The notes: a model not told the origin generated them from the sequence alone. Counted from the first letter of the stretch, positions 7,501-15,696 are shown. The stretch is DNA of 25,242 bases from UBA1732 sp045114455 (GCA_045114455.1 JBGUKN010000043.1:1-25242); one strand, 5' to 3'. Program-made: numbers and translations.

Positions 7501-8775
7501 TTATTTGGTTTCCGCGTCGGCGGCCAGTGCGGCAAGCACGCCGTCGAGGGAAAGCGTTACCGGAATTTCGCGTCCGTCCGCCATGTGCTTGAGCTTGGCG
7601 GACTTTGCTTCGAGTTCGGAATCGCCGATCACGAGCACGTATTCGGCCTTCATGCGGTCGGCTGCACGCATCTGGGACTTCATGCTCTTCGCATCGTAGT
7701 CGATGGCGGCGGAGATCCCCGCGTGGCGGAGTTTCGCGGCGAACGACGTGTTGAACGCCAGGGCGGCGTCCCCGAGCGAAGCCAGATAAAGCTTCGGAAC
7801 GGGCGCCGGAGGCGGCGTCACGCCGAGCGCGTCGCGCACGATCAGGAGGCGTTCCATGCCCGCGGCAAAGCCGACCCCGGGGATCGGATTGCGGAGACCG
7901 GGGAGCGTCAGCTCGTAACGGCCGCCGCCCGCGATGGCGTTCTGCGCGCCGAGCCCGGAGTGCGTGAGCTCGAACACCGTATGCACATAGTAGTCGAGGC
8001 CGCGGACGAGGCGCGGATCGACCGTGAACGGGATGCCCTGTTCCGAGAGAAGATCGCAGACCTTTTTGAAATAGTCGCGGGACTCCGCGCTGAAGAACTG
8101 CGCGGGATCGGGCGCCGATTCGATGAACGGGCGGCAGCAGGCCTGCTTGCAGTCCAGAATGCGCCAGACGTTGCGGTCGATGCGGGCCCGGCAGTCTTCG
8201 CACATCTCGGCGAGATGCGGACGGAAATGCTCCGCGAGGGCCTGTTCCGCCGCAGGACGGTCGGACGGCACGCCGCGCGTGTTGATGAGGAGGTTGAAGC
8301 CCGTGATGCCGATCTCCTCAAGGAAATGGCAGAGCATGGCGATTGCCTCCGCGTCGAGGCCCGGCGACGCCGGACGGCCGACGTTTTCGACGCCGATCTG
8401 GTGGAACTGGCGTTTGCGGCCCGCGGCGGGGCGTTCGCCCCGGAACATCGGCCCCATATAGAAGACGCGGTGTTCGACGCCGTTCGCGGCGTCGGTCGCG
8501 GCGAGCGCGCGCATGACGCCCGCGGTGCCTTCGGGACGGAGCGTGAGGCTTCTGCCGCCGCGGTCCTCAAAGGTGTACATTTCCTTCTGGACGACTTCTG
8601 TCTCCCCGCCGAGTCCGCGCTGGAAGACTTCGGTGAATTCGAAAATCGGGGTGCGGAGCTCGCCGAATCCGTAAAGTCCGAAGACTTTGCGGGCGGCGGA
8701 TTCGAGCTGGAGCCAGGCGGTCGCCTCGTCCGGGAAGATGTCGCTCACTCCGGGGGGCGGAGCAATTTTCGGCAT
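7501..8775 (-). CDS. hisS: Histidyl-tRNA synthetase
   Basis: This class II synthetase charges tRNA-His. Its length of 424 residues is normal. Motif 2 is RGERPAAGRKRQFHQIGVE (112-130). The histidine-specific signatures GLDYYVHTVFE (259-269) and AGGGRYE (282-288) are present, as is motif 3 in PGVGFAAGMER (299-309). LTLRPEGTAGVMRA (77-90) is the ATP/histidine site region. Residues 192-214 hold five cysteines (CEDC, then DCKQACC), a cluster common in bacterial HisRS of this type. The C-terminal anticodon-binding domain covers about 325-424. The start ATG is 18 bases after the HU stop with GGAG upstream, so HU and hisS are probably co-transcribed. A terminator follows the stop. Confidence 0.97.
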   Translation of the reverse strand: MPKIAPPPGVSDIFPDEATAWLQLESAARKVFGLYGFGELRTPIFEFTEVFQRGLGGETEVVQKEMYTFEDRGGRSLTLRPEGTAGVMRALAATDAANGVEHRVFYMGPMFRGERPAAGRKRQFHQIGVENVGRPASPGLDAEAIAMLCHFLEEIGITGFNLLINTRGVPSDRPAAEQALAEHFRPHLAEMCEDCRARIDRNVWRILDCKQACCRPFIESAPDPAQFFSAESRDYFKKVCDLLSEQGIPFTVDPRLVRGLDYYVHTVFELTHSGLGAQNAIAGGGRYELTLPGLRNPIPGVGFAAGMERLLIVRDALGVTPPPAPVPKLYLASLGDAALAFNTSFAAKLRHAGISAAIDYDAKSMKSQMRAADRMKAEYVLVIGDSELEAKSAKLKHMADGREIPVTLSLDGVLAALAADAETK

Positions 8776-8793
8776 GGGACAGAATCTCCGGGA

Positions 8794-9084
8794 TCAGTCG
8801 ATCTTGAGGCTGGCGACGCGGTCCTTGAGTTCCTTGCCGGCGCGGAATTTGACGACCTTGCGCTCCGGGATCGGAACGGTGATCTGCGGCACTTTCGGAT
8901 TGCGGCCCTTGCGGCCCTTGCGGACGCGGATTTCGAAGACGCCGAAGTTGCGGAGTTCGATGTCGCGGCCGGCGGCGAGTTCGTCGGCGATGTAGTCGAG
9001 GGTCTTCTGAACGATGCTGGCGACTTCGGTCTGGATCAGACCGGTTTCAGCGGAGATTTTGACAACGAGATCACGTTTCGTCAT
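8794..9084 (-). CDS. HU/IHF-family nucleoid-associated protein
   Basis: This 96-residue protein has the HU fold throughout: the N-terminal helices (MTKRDLVVKIS), the ELRNFGVFEIRVRKGRKGRNPKV beta-arm region and the C-terminal ERKVVKFRAGKELKD helix. The family binds and bends DNA as a dimer. The arm motif GRNPKVP corresponds to GRNPQTG of canonical HU. It has a good ribosome site (AAGGAAA). It follows infA after 134 bases and precedes hisS by 18. A 12-bp perfect palindrome lies in its leader. Whether it behaves as HU or as an IHF subunit cannot be decided from sequence alone. Confidence 0.95.
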   Translation of the reverse strand: MTKRDLVVKISAETGLIQTEVASIVQKTLDYIADELAAGRDIELRNFGVFEIRVRKGRKGRNPKVPQITVPIPERKVVKFRAGKELKDRVASLKID

Positions 9085-9102
9085 GGTTGATTTTCCTTTT
9101 CT

Positions 9103-9114
9103 GCCCGTACGGGC
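9103..9114. promoter_or_regulatory. Perfect 12-bp palindrome in the HU leader
   Basis: GCCCGTACGGGC is a self-complementary 12-mer, 18 bases upstream of the HU start codon. It could be a protein-binding site or a small leader hairpin. It has no T tract in either direction, so it is not a terminator. Confidence 0.35.
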
Positions 9115-9142
9115 GTTGATTGGTTTTTGTTGGTGAATTCAC

Positions 9143-9175
9143 AAAAAGGGTAGGTCCGGAGACAGAGCGCCGGAC
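9143..9175 (-). terminator. Possible weak terminator after infA
   Basis: On the minus strand a 6-bp stem (GTCCGG with CCGGAC; 9175-9170 with 9159-9154) and a 10-base loop are followed six bases later by five T (complement of 9147-9143). It lies between infA and the HU gene and could reduce read-through. Confidence 0.35.
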
Positions 9176-9218
9176 TGGATTATTTTGTTTCCTGGGGTAT
9201 GAAAAAAAGTCGCGGACG

Positions 9219-9434
9219 TTATTTCTGGCGGAAAACGATTCTTCCCTTTGTCAGGTCATACGGAGACATCTCGAGCGTTACCGTATCGCCCGGGAGGATG
9301 CGGATGAAGTGGAGCCGCATCTTGCCGCTGATGTGAGCAAGGATCATATGTTTGTTTTCAAGTTCGACCCGGAACATGGTGTTGGGGAGCAGTTCACGGA
9401 CGACGCCTTCTACTTTGACAACGTCTTTAGACAC
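9219..9434 (-). CDS. infA: Translation initiation factor IF-1
   Basis: This 71-residue S1-like OB-fold protein begins SKDVVKVEGVVRELLPNTMFRVELEN and contains the IF-1 signature AHISGKMR (33-40), then a LPGDTVTLEMSPYDLTKGRI region (47-66). IF-1 binds the ribosomal A site during initiation. Its start lies inside the end of map (8-bp overlap, 9427-9434), which suggests translational coupling. The adk-map-infA order is the tail of the classical spc ribosomal operon; rpmJ is not present after it. Confidence 0.97.
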   Translation of the reverse strand: MSKDVVKVEGVVRELLPNTMFRVELENKHMILAHISGKMRLHFIRILPGDTVTLEMSPYDLTKGRIVFRQK

Positions 9435-10203
9435 GTGTTAAGACCTCCGTATGAGTTTCAGTAATAAGTATCATGTGTTCAAAATGCGCTGACGGCAGAC
9501 CGTCCGCGGTGCGGACCGTCCAGTTGTCCGGCTCCACGTAGACGCGCGCCGTGCCGAGGTTCAGCATCGGTTCGATGCAGAGCACCATGCCGGGCGAGAG
9601 GACCGGACCTTCGCTCGTGCTTACGAAGTTCGGGACCTCCGGCGGTTCGTGGAGCCGCGTTCCGCAGCCGTGTCCGACGAGGTCGCGGACGATGCCGAGC
9701 TTGTACTGTTCGGCGACTTTCGCGACGGCGCGGGAGATGTCCCCGACATGTCCGCCGGGGTGCGCTGCGGCGATGCCCGCCTCGAGCGCTTCTTGCGTTC
9801 CGGCGAGAAGGCGTTCGATGTCCTTCGAGGTCGGCTTGTTGCCGACGAGCACGGTCTTCGCCGTGTCGCCGATGCCGCCGTTCAGGGTGACGCCGACATC
9901 CACGCTGACGATGTCGCCTTCCTTCAGAACGCATTTTTCGCTGGCGATCCCGTGCACCACCACATCGTTGACCGAGATGCAGATGTTGCGGGGGAAGCCG
10001 TTGTAGTTCAGAAAAGTCGGGATGCCGCCGGTGGCGCGGATCACGGCTCCGGCGAGTTCATCGAGTTCGAGCGTCGTCATGCCCGGATGGGCCAGGGCGG
10101 CGATCTCTTCGCGGGCGAGCGCGGTGACTCGTGCGGCCTCACGGATCCGGGCGATTTCCTCGGGCGTGTGGATCACGAAATTGCGTCGTTTCATCATGCG
10201 CAT
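9427..10203 (-). CDS. map: Methionine aminopeptidase, type I
   Basis: This enzyme removes the initiator methionine from nascent proteins. The 258 residues contain the five metal ligands of the pita-bread fold: D102 (VSVDVG), D113 (IGDTAKT), H178 (GHGCGTRLHEPP), E211 (CIEPML) and E242 (FEHMIL). The substrate-site H85 (VVHGI) is also present. There is no insert marking type II and no N-terminal zinc finger. The start is uncertain: ATG codons at 10203, 10197 and 10194 are all possible and none has a clear ribosome site. The longest is given here, and MKRRNF at 10194 is an equal candidate. It is 16 bases after adk and overlaps infA by 8. Confidence 0.96.
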   Translation of the reverse strand: MRMMKRRNFVIHTPEEIARIREAARVTALAREEIAALAHPGMTTLELDELAGAVIRATGGIPTFLNYNGFPRNICISVNDVVVHGIASEKCVLKEGDIVSVDVGVTLNGGIGDTAKTVLVGNKPTSKDIERLLAGTQEALEAGIAAAHPGGHVGDISRAVAKVAEQYKLGIVRDLVGHGCGTRLHEPPEVPNFVSTSEGPVLSPGMVLCIEPMLNLGTARVYVEPDNWTVRTADGLPSAHFEHMILITETHTEVLTRV

Positions 10204-10219
10204 ACGGGAAACCGGGGAA

Positions 10220-10873
10220 TCATTTCAGAAGCGCGAGGAGCGCCGCGAATCCTTTGTCGACGGGGAGAGAGGAGTCAATGCGCGCGAGGCAGCCTTTTCC
10301 TTCGTAGAACTGGATGAGGGGGGCGGTCTGCTCGTGATAGACTTTGAGGCGGTTCTTCGCGGTCTCAAGGGAATCGTCGGCGCGCTGGATCAGCTCGCCG
10401 CCGCAGCGGTCGCAGACGCCTTCCTGTTTCGGGGGTGCGAAAAGCTTGTTGAACGCGACGCCGCACTTCTTGCAGGTGAGGCGGGCGGTGAGGCGCTGGA
10501 GAAGAAGGTCTTCGGGCGCTTCGAAGAGGATCACGGCGTCGAGCTTCATGCCGATGCGGACCATGGCTTCTTCGAGCAGTTTGGCCTGCGCGACTGTGCG
10601 CGGGAAGCCGTCGAGGATGAATCCGTTGGCGCATTCCGGGGTGGCGAGGCGGGCGGCGACCATATCGGCGACGACCTGGTCGGGGACGAGTTTGCCGGAT
10701 TTCATGCAGGCTTCGGCCTGCTTGCCGAGTTCGGTGCCGGCGGCGACTTCGCCGCGGAGAATTTCGCCCGTGGAGATGTGCGCGAGCTTTTCCTGCGCCA
10801 TCAGCGGATCGGAGAGCGTGCCTTTGCCTGCGCCCGGCGGGCCGAGCAGAACGAGATTCTTTTTCGTGATCAT
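10220..10873 (-). CDS. adk: Adenylate kinase with zinc-type LID
   Basis: The enzyme interconverts ATP+AMP and 2 ADP. The 217 residues show the P-loop GPPGAGKGT (11-19), the AMP-site DGFPRT (88-93) and a LID with the zinc-binding CxxC pairs C134/C137 and C154/C157, followed by RADD (164-167). This is the long form. The ATG follows an AGAGG ribosome site and a strong predicted promoter, so it starts the adk-map-infA unit independently of secY, which is absent here. Confidence 0.97.
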   Translation of the reverse strand: MITKKNLVLLGPPGAGKGTLSDPLMAQEKLAHISTGEILRGEVAAGTELGKQAEACMKSGKLVPDQVVADMVAARLATPECANGFILDGFPRTVAQAKLLEEAMVRIGMKLDAVILFEAPEDLLLQRLTARLTCKKCGVAFNKLFAPPKQEGVCDRCGGELIQRADDSLETAKNRLKVYHEQTAPLIQFYEGKGCLARIDSSLPVDKGFAALLALLK

Positions 10874-10923
10874 AAGAGTGAAACCTCTGAATGAAAGGGT
10901 TTTTTATGTAAAAACAATCATTT

Positions 10924-10952
10924 AATATACTGCGGTTCAATATGTTTTTCAA
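10924..10952 (-). promoter_or_regulatory. Predicted promoter of adk-map-infA
   Basis: On the minus strand, -35 TTGAAA (10952-10947) and -10 TATATT (10929-10924) are 17 bp apart. The start site would be near 10917, about 44 bases before the adk ATG. Confidence 0.75.
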
Positions 10953-11045
10953 GCGGATGAAGTGGAAATCACAAAAAAAACGGGAACTTTTTTTGCGTGT
11001 CCGCGTCCCGGATGCGGAAAAGTCCGGAAAAAACGCGATTTGAAC

Positions 11046-11073
11046 TTGAAAAAACTGATTATCATGCTATTTT
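11046..11073 (+). promoter_or_regulatory. Predicted promoter of the EIIA-CBS/permease unit
   Basis: The -35 TTGAAA (11046-11051) and -10 TATTTT (11068-11073) are 16 bp apart, with TGC before the -10. The start site would be near 11080, 48 bases before the ATG. An AGGAGGT ribosome site follows at about 11111-11117. Confidence 0.65.
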
Positions 11074-11127
11074 AAAAGGATTTCATTTTTTAAACACTAT
11101 GGAACGACCCAGGAGGTTATCCCTACC

Positions 11128-12081
11128 ATGAGTGAAACGAAAAACGAGTTTTCGGACTACCTGTTTGCGAACAATATCGCCTGCGGCGTGACGGAATCCG
11201 ACGGTACGAAAGTCGTGAGCATGCTGCTGGATATGCTCAAACGCCATTTCCCCCAGCTCAATATCGACGAAGCACGCGCCGAGATCGAGAAGCGCGAAAA
11301 AGTCTTCCCGTGCATCGTCGCCCCCGGCCTCGCCGTGCCGCACGCCCGCCTCGCCGGGCTTGAGAAGCCGATGATCGCCATCGCGTGCTGCCCGACCGGG
11401 ATTTACTACGGCGGCAAGGATGTAACCACACAAGTCATATCCTTGAACATGAATGTGCTCATTAACGTGATGGTGCTGATCCTGACCCCGCTGGAAGACC
11501 CGAACCTGCATCTGCAGGTCATGTCCATGCTGGCGAAGTCCTTCTCCGATCCCGCGAACATCCGCCAGGTTGCCGGCCTGAAGACTCCGGCGGAAGTCAC
11601 TTCGTTCTTCGCCACCGGAAAAGTCAAGATGCCGGAATACCTGCTCGCGAAGGACGTGATGCGCACCGATTTCACTCCGCTTCACGAGACGGACACCATC
11701 CGCGAGGCGATCGACATCTTCGCAACCACCCAGAGCGCGTCCCTGCCGGTGATCGACTCCGTGGGCGACCTGCGCGGCGTGCTGTCGCTGAAGGATATTC
11801 TCACCTACACGCTGCCGGAACACCTCCTCTGGATGGAGAACCTTTCCCCGATCTACCGGTTCCAGCCGTTCGTCGACCTGCTGAAGAGCGCCAGCGACAC
11901 GCGCGTCTCCGACATCATGCAGGAGCTCGGCGAGCCGGTCTCGGAAGACGTCCCGGCGATCCAGCTGGCGAAGCTCTTCCTGGAACAGGAGACTGCGCAG
12001 CTCATCATAACGGACAAAGACGGCCGGCTGGCCGGACTGGTCTCCCTGCGTGAATTCTGCGCGAAGTTCTTCTGGGAATGA
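11128..12081 (+). CDS. PTS EIIA (fructose/PtsN-type) domain fused to two CBS domains
   Basis: The protein has 317 residues. Residues about 10-160 form a type-2 EIIA domain: the phosphorylatable histidine is H72 in APGLAVPHARL, and a second conserved histidine, H128, sits in a HLQVMSML helix. Residues about 175-226 and 258-315 are two CBS domains (AKDVMRTDFTPL and a SLPVID-GVLSLKDIL pattern; then SDIMQEL and LIITD-LAGLVSLREF). EIIA accepts phosphate from HPr or NPr, and CBS pairs usually bind adenine nucleotides. No EIIB, EIIC, HPr or EI is in the window. It is 46 bases before a transporter gene in the same orientation, so regulation of that transporter by phosphorylation and nucleotide sensing is an attractive inference. 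Codon use is strongly C-ending, as in the permease, hinting at high expression. Confidence 0.88.
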   Translation: MSETKNEFSDYLFANNIACGVTESDGTKVVSMLLDMLKRHFPQLNIDEARAEIEKREKVFPCIVAPGLAVPHARLAGLEKPMIAIACCPTGIYYGGKDVTTQVISLNMNVLINVMVLILTPLEDPNLHLQVMSMLAKSFSDPANIRQVAGLKTPAEVTSFFATGKVKMPEYLLAKDVMRTDFTPLHETDTIREAIDIFATTQSASLPVIDSVGDLRGVLSLKDILTYTLPEHLLWMENLSPIYRFQPFVDLLKSASDTRVSDIMQELGEPVSEDVPAIQLAKLFLEQETAQLIITDKDGRLAGLVSLREFCAKFFWE

Positions 12082-12127
12082 CCGCGGGCAACGATTACGA
12101 GATAACTAAAGAAAGGTTACAGATACC

Positions 12128-13918
12128 ATGTCGGAAGAATCCTCCTCCATTTCCGTCAAATACTTTGTTTCGCGTTTCCTGATCCTGCTTGCCGTGAGCC
12201 TGGCCGTGGGCCTCGGCGGCTTCTTCTCCCACGCGCTCGAATCGCACCAGGCCGTGGCCTGCGCCGTCTTCATCGGCCTCATCATGGGCACGCTGTTCTT
12301 CTGGAAGTTCCGTCTGGCCCTGGCGTTCCTCGGCCTGGCGGTCCTGATCTTTACCGGCTCGCTCGATATCCCGCACTTCGTGCAGTCGTCCTCGCTGGAA
12401 GTGATCCTGTTCCTGGTCGGCATGATGGTGATCGTGGGCGCGCTGCGCGACCTCGGCTTCTTCACATGGATCGTTCAGCTGATTGTGGAAATGCCGAACC
12501 TCTCCGGGATGAAGTTCATCACGGTCACGAGCGTGGCGTCCGCGCTGCTCGCCTGCGCTGTCGACGAAGTCACGTCCATCATCTTCATCTCCACCCTGAT
12601 CTTCCAGGTGTGCGACCGCCTGAAACTGAACCCGACCCCGTACATCCTGATCGCCGTGCTCGCCACGAACATCGGCAGCTCCGGCACCATGATGGGCAAC
12701 CCGGTCGGCATCTACATCGGCACGAAGGGCGGCCTCACGTTCGGCGACTTCATGCTGTGGTCGTTCCCGATCATGCTCGTCTCTCTGTTCGCAGTGATCG
12801 CGCTCCTGCTCTTCATCTTCCGCAAGGACCTGAAGAAATTCGATGAAAGCCTCCAGAGCCGCCTCGCGCAGGGGCTTTCGCTGGCTCCCCGCGTGAAGGT
12901 GCCGTACAAGCCCGGCCTGATCCTCCTGATCTGCACCGTGTGCGCCATCGCCTCCCACCACCCGACCGAAGAGCTCCTCGGCCTGCCGAAGAACACCGTC
13001 CTGATCGTCGCGCCGCTGGTCTGCTCCGGCATCGTGATGATCATCAAGCAGAACCGCGCCCGCTACTACATCGAACGCGAGGTCGACTGGTGGACGCTCA
13101 TCTTCTTCATGCTCCTCTTCGCCGTCGCCGGCACGCTGGAATACACCGAGGTCGACAAGGTGATGGCGCACGGCTTCTCCAAGATCTGCGGCACCAGCCC
13201 CTACGAGCTCGTCCCGTTCATCTTCTTCACCTCCGCCGTCGGGTCCGCATTCGTCGACAACGTGATCTTCGTGGCGGCGTTCTGCCCCGTGATCGAACAG
13301 CTCTCCCAGAGCGTGAAGGACTTCCCACTGTGGTGGGCGCTCCTCTTCGGCGCGTGCTTCGGCGGCAACATCACCATGATCGGCAGCACGGCGAACATCG
13401 TGGCGCTCGGCATGCTCGAAAAGCGTCCGTCCGCCTCGCACGTCACCTTCATGAAATGGCTTGCGGTCGGCCTGCCCGCCACGCTGCTCTCCGGCGTGAT
13501 CGTGGTCGGCACCATCCTGGCCCTGAACCCGTTCATGGCGGACCGTCCAGCCGAACTGAACTTCGAAAAGGTCGACAAGGCTGCCGGCCGCAATTTCGTC
13601 AACAAGCTCGCTCATTTCGAAGTCGCCGGCATGCGCGCGTACGATGAGGCCAGCGCCTCCATTCCCGCCCAGTCCCTGATCACGGGACGCACCATCGAGG
13701 ACGGGATGGACCTCGTGTTCGGCGGCAAGCCGCACATCCTCGCGACCGCCTACGGCAAGAACGAAGGCGAGGCCATCGCCGTGGCTCTGCCCGAAGGTTT
13801 CGAGCTGACCGATTCTCCGCTGACGCTCACCGGCACGATGTACACCGTGCCCGAAACCGATGCGAAATATCCCGTCCTGCTCGTCGTGAAGGAGGCAGCG
13901 CCCGTCAAGACGAAGTAA
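12128..13918 (+). CDS. Ion transporter (IT) superfamily permease, ArsB/NhaD-like, with extra C-terminal domain
   Basis: This 596-residue protein has about 11-12 hydrophobic segments up to residue 467. The two inverted halves typical of the IT superfamily are visible: VDEVTSIIFIS (145-155) with NIGSSGTMMGNP (181-192) in the first, and FVDNVIFVAAF (375-385) with NITMIGSTANI (414-424) in the second. Family members carry Na+/H+, arsenite or carboxylates; the conserved D/N and NxGxxxT signatures look closest to NhaD/ArsB types. Residues about 470-596 form a soluble tail with no membrane segments that I cannot assign. The gene follows the EIIA-CBS gene with a GAAAGGT ribosome site and ends at a strong terminator. 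The substrate is not determinable; no arsenic genes are nearby. Confidence 0.88.
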   Translation: MSEESSSISVKYFVSRFLILLAVSLAVGLGGFFSHALESHQAVACAVFIGLIMGTLFFWKFRLALAFLGLAVLIFTGSLDIPHFVQSSSLEVILFLVGMMVIVGALRDLGFFTWIVQLIVEMPNLSGMKFITVTSVASALLACAVDEVTSIIFISTLIFQVCDRLKLNPTPYILIAVLATNIGSSGTMMGNPVGIYIGTKGGLTFGDFMLWSFPIMLVSLFAVIALLLFIFRKDLKKFDESLQSRLAQGLSLAPRVKVPYKPGLILLICTVCAIASHHPTEELLGLPKNTVLIVAPLVCSGIVMIIKQNRARYYIEREVDWWTLIFFMLLFAVAGTLEYTEVDKVMAHGFSKICGTSPYELVPFIFFTSAVGSAFVDNVIFVAAFCPVIEQLSQSVKDFPLWWALLFGACFGGNITMIGSTANIVALGMLEKRPSASHVTFMKWLAVGLPATLLSGVIVVGTILALNPFMADRPAELNFEKVDKAAGRNFVNKLAHFEVAGMRAYDEASASIPAQSLITGRTIEDGMDLVFGGKPHILATAYGKNEGEAIAVALPEGFELTDSPLTLTGTMYTVPETDAKYPVLLVVKEAAPVKTK

Positions 13919-13951
13919 GACGGAAGCGATCCGATCCGCTTTTCCCGGAAG

Positions 13952-13986
13952 CCGGCGAACTCATCTTCGCCGGTTTTCTTTTTTTT
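13952..13986 (+). terminator. Rho-independent terminator of the permease unit
   Basis: An 8-bp perfect stem (13952-13959 with 13966-13973, CCGGCGAA/TTCGCCGG) with a 6-base loop is followed by TTTTC and eight T. It is 33 bases past the permease stop. Confidence 0.9.
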
Positions 13987-14006
13987 AGTTTTTTCGTATA
14001 AATCAT

Positions 14007-14035
14007 TTGACTTTTTGAATAAACGGTGATACCTT
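14007..14035 (+). promoter_or_regulatory. Predicted promoter of the acidic secreted protein
   Basis: The -35 TTGACT (14007-14012) and -10 TACCTT (14030-14035) are 17 bp apart, with TGA before the -10. The leader of about 60 bases contains a small hairpin (14066-14070 with 14076-14080). The -10 is weaker than at other sites. Confidence 0.45.
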
Positions 14036-14100
14036 TTTGAAGAGAAATCTCTTAAATTATTAAACGCGCGCCATACGCGCAAGTCCGGGAATCGGAAATC

Positions 14101-15696
14101 ATGAAACATACCGCCTGTCAACTGATCGTTTTCGTTTCGGCAATCCTTCTGTGCGCCCTGACTGAGCCCGTTTCCGGGCAGAACGCCACCGCTCCGTCCG
14201 CCGCAAATGATAAGAATGCGAGTGAGAAGGAGTCCGTCTCTCCGGCGAAGGAGAGTGCGCCCGCCGCGAAGGAGCCGGCGCAGGAAAATGCAGGCGGTTC
14301 CGATTCGTACCAGTATTTCGAGTATCAGGTCATCACTGTCCCGAAAAAGACGCTGGCCGCCGCCGCGGAGTCCATGGGACTGCCGAGGGATTCCCAGCCG
14401 TCGGACGAACTTCTGCCCGCGATCTACAGGGCGGGCGGCTACCGCGTGATCGGGTATTCCGCGGGCTATGCGGCCGCCAGAACGCCCATTGAGTTCAAAA
14501 TGTCACGCACGGAATTCTTCCCGGCGTTCTACATCCTGCCGAAAGATAGTTCCGAAGCGGATCATCCGTCTGCATTCGACGATGATCCGCAGGACGCGGA
14601 CGACGGTGAAAACAATGAGAATGAAGATGCGGGAGATGACGGTTCGGACGGGGAAGAGGATTACGAAGAGGATGAAGAGGACAATTATTCCAATCAATAC
14701 ATGAATTCCAGCAACAACCTTGCGAGCATTTTCCCGTTCTTCGGCGATCCCACGGTCACCGGAAACGAGTTCTTCCTCGATATCCGGCCTCCGCGCATCT
14801 TCTTCCTGGATTCCTCCATGCGGAAGATGAACGGGTTCACGAACACCGACTACGGCGACTGGGGCACAGGCCAGTCGCCCGTCTTCGACGACAACTCTTT
14901 TTCCAGCACGCTCGCGGCGACCAGGGGAAAGCCGGTGATCGCCGCGCAAATGTCGACCGGGAGCGCCTGGACCATTCACGTTTTCTTCACGAAACCGCTT
15001 CAGATGCCGGAGAGGGTCGTGCCCGCGACCGACAGCGAAAACAGGCTCGTGCGGCTGGATTTCCAGATCGTGCGGGCGAGGTGGAACGACATCTGCGCAG
15101 CCGGGAATTCCGACGGCTGCCCCGGCGTCCCGTCCGAGGATTTCATGGAGAAGCTTTTGAAAAGCACCCAGTTGCGCGACTTCTACAGCCCGTCCTTCCG
15201 GCTGATCCCGTCGCAGGAACCCGTCGCCATTCAGCTCAACACGAAAACGCAGTTCGTGCCGCTGAAATGGATCCCCGCGCAGGATCCCGGCGTCCCGGCC
15301 ATCCCGATGAACAGCGAGGTCCTCTGGACCGGCACCGTTCTGCATGCAGCAGCCAGCATCCTCAACGAGGGCAAGCTCGTACGGCTGGATTACAGATTCG
15401 AAAAAACGACCCAGACCGGCTGGCGCAATTACCAGTATTCGTTTTTCGGCGAACCGGAGGAGGTCCAGCCCGTAACGGTGCAGAACCGCTATGCGCGCCC
15501 GCAACAGCGTCCGGCCGAGCCCGAGATCCTGTCCGGCATGCTGAAGCTGCCCATGCTCGACACGACGGCGTTCCGGCAGGCGCTGTATCTGGAGGTCGGA
15601 AAGCCAGTCCTCGCGGCGCGCATCAGCAATCCGGCGTACCAGCCGGACATGCTGACGCTGCTCTTCGTGACGGCGACAGTCGAGGACATGCAGTAA
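14101..15696 (+). CDS. Secreted protein with acidic linker and internal repeats, unknown function
   Basis: I do not recognise this 531-residue protein. Residues 1-26 are a likely signal peptide (ending VSG-Q). Residues 27-67 are Ala/Lys/Glu-rich. Residues 154-195 are almost all Asp, Glu, Asn and Gly and are probably disordered or cation-binding. The remainder is beta-like with internal repeats: GKPVIAAQMS (276-285) recurs as GKPVLAARIS (500-509), and LVRLDFQI (316-323) as LVRLDYRF (426-433). This suggests duplicated beta modules. It has its own promoter and terminator, so it is a single-gene unit. An outer-surface or periplasmic location is inferred from the signal peptide. A remote relation to secretin-like C-terminal strands (LLFVTATVEDM) crossed my mind, but I cannot support it. 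Confidence 0.8.
   Translation: MKHTACQLIVFVSAILLCALTEPVSGQNATAPSAANDKNASEKESVSPAKESAPAAKEPAQENAGGSDSYQYFEYQVITVPKKTLAAAAESMGLPRDSQPSDELLPAIYRAGGYRVIGYSAGYAAARTPIEFKMSRTEFFPAFYILPKDSSEADHPSAFDDDPQDADDGENNENEDAGDDGSDGEEDYEEDEEDNYSNQYMNSSNNLASIFPFFGDPTVTGNEFFLDIRPPRIFFLDSSMRKMNGFTNTDYGDWGTGQSPVFDDNSFSSTLAATRGKPVIAAQMSTGSAWTIHVFFTKPLQMPERVVPATDSENRLVRLDFQIVRARWNDICAAGNSDGCPGVPSEDFMEKLLKSTQLRDFYSPSFRLIPSQEPVAIQLNTKTQFVPLKWIPAQDPGVPAIPMNSEVLWTGTVLHAAASILNEGKLVRLDYRFEKTTQTGWRNYQYSFFGEPEEVQPVTVQNRYARPQQRPAEPEILSGMLKLPMLDTTAFRQALYLEVGKPVLAARISNPAYQPDMLTLLFVTATVEDMQ

Noticed and set aside
7474..9090. 538-residue plus-strand frame over hisS and HU
   Set aside because: It is antisense to two unmistakable conserved genes and has a biased, domain-free composition.
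9085..9218. Possible rpmJ (L36) after infA, as in the classical operon
   Set aside because: No frame with the L36 cysteine/histidine pattern is present; only a weak hairpin and a palindrome are seen.
12095..13735. 546-residue minus-strand frame over the permease
   Set aside because: The product is Asp/Glu/His/Arg-rich low complexity; the plus frame is a clear transporter with IT motifs.
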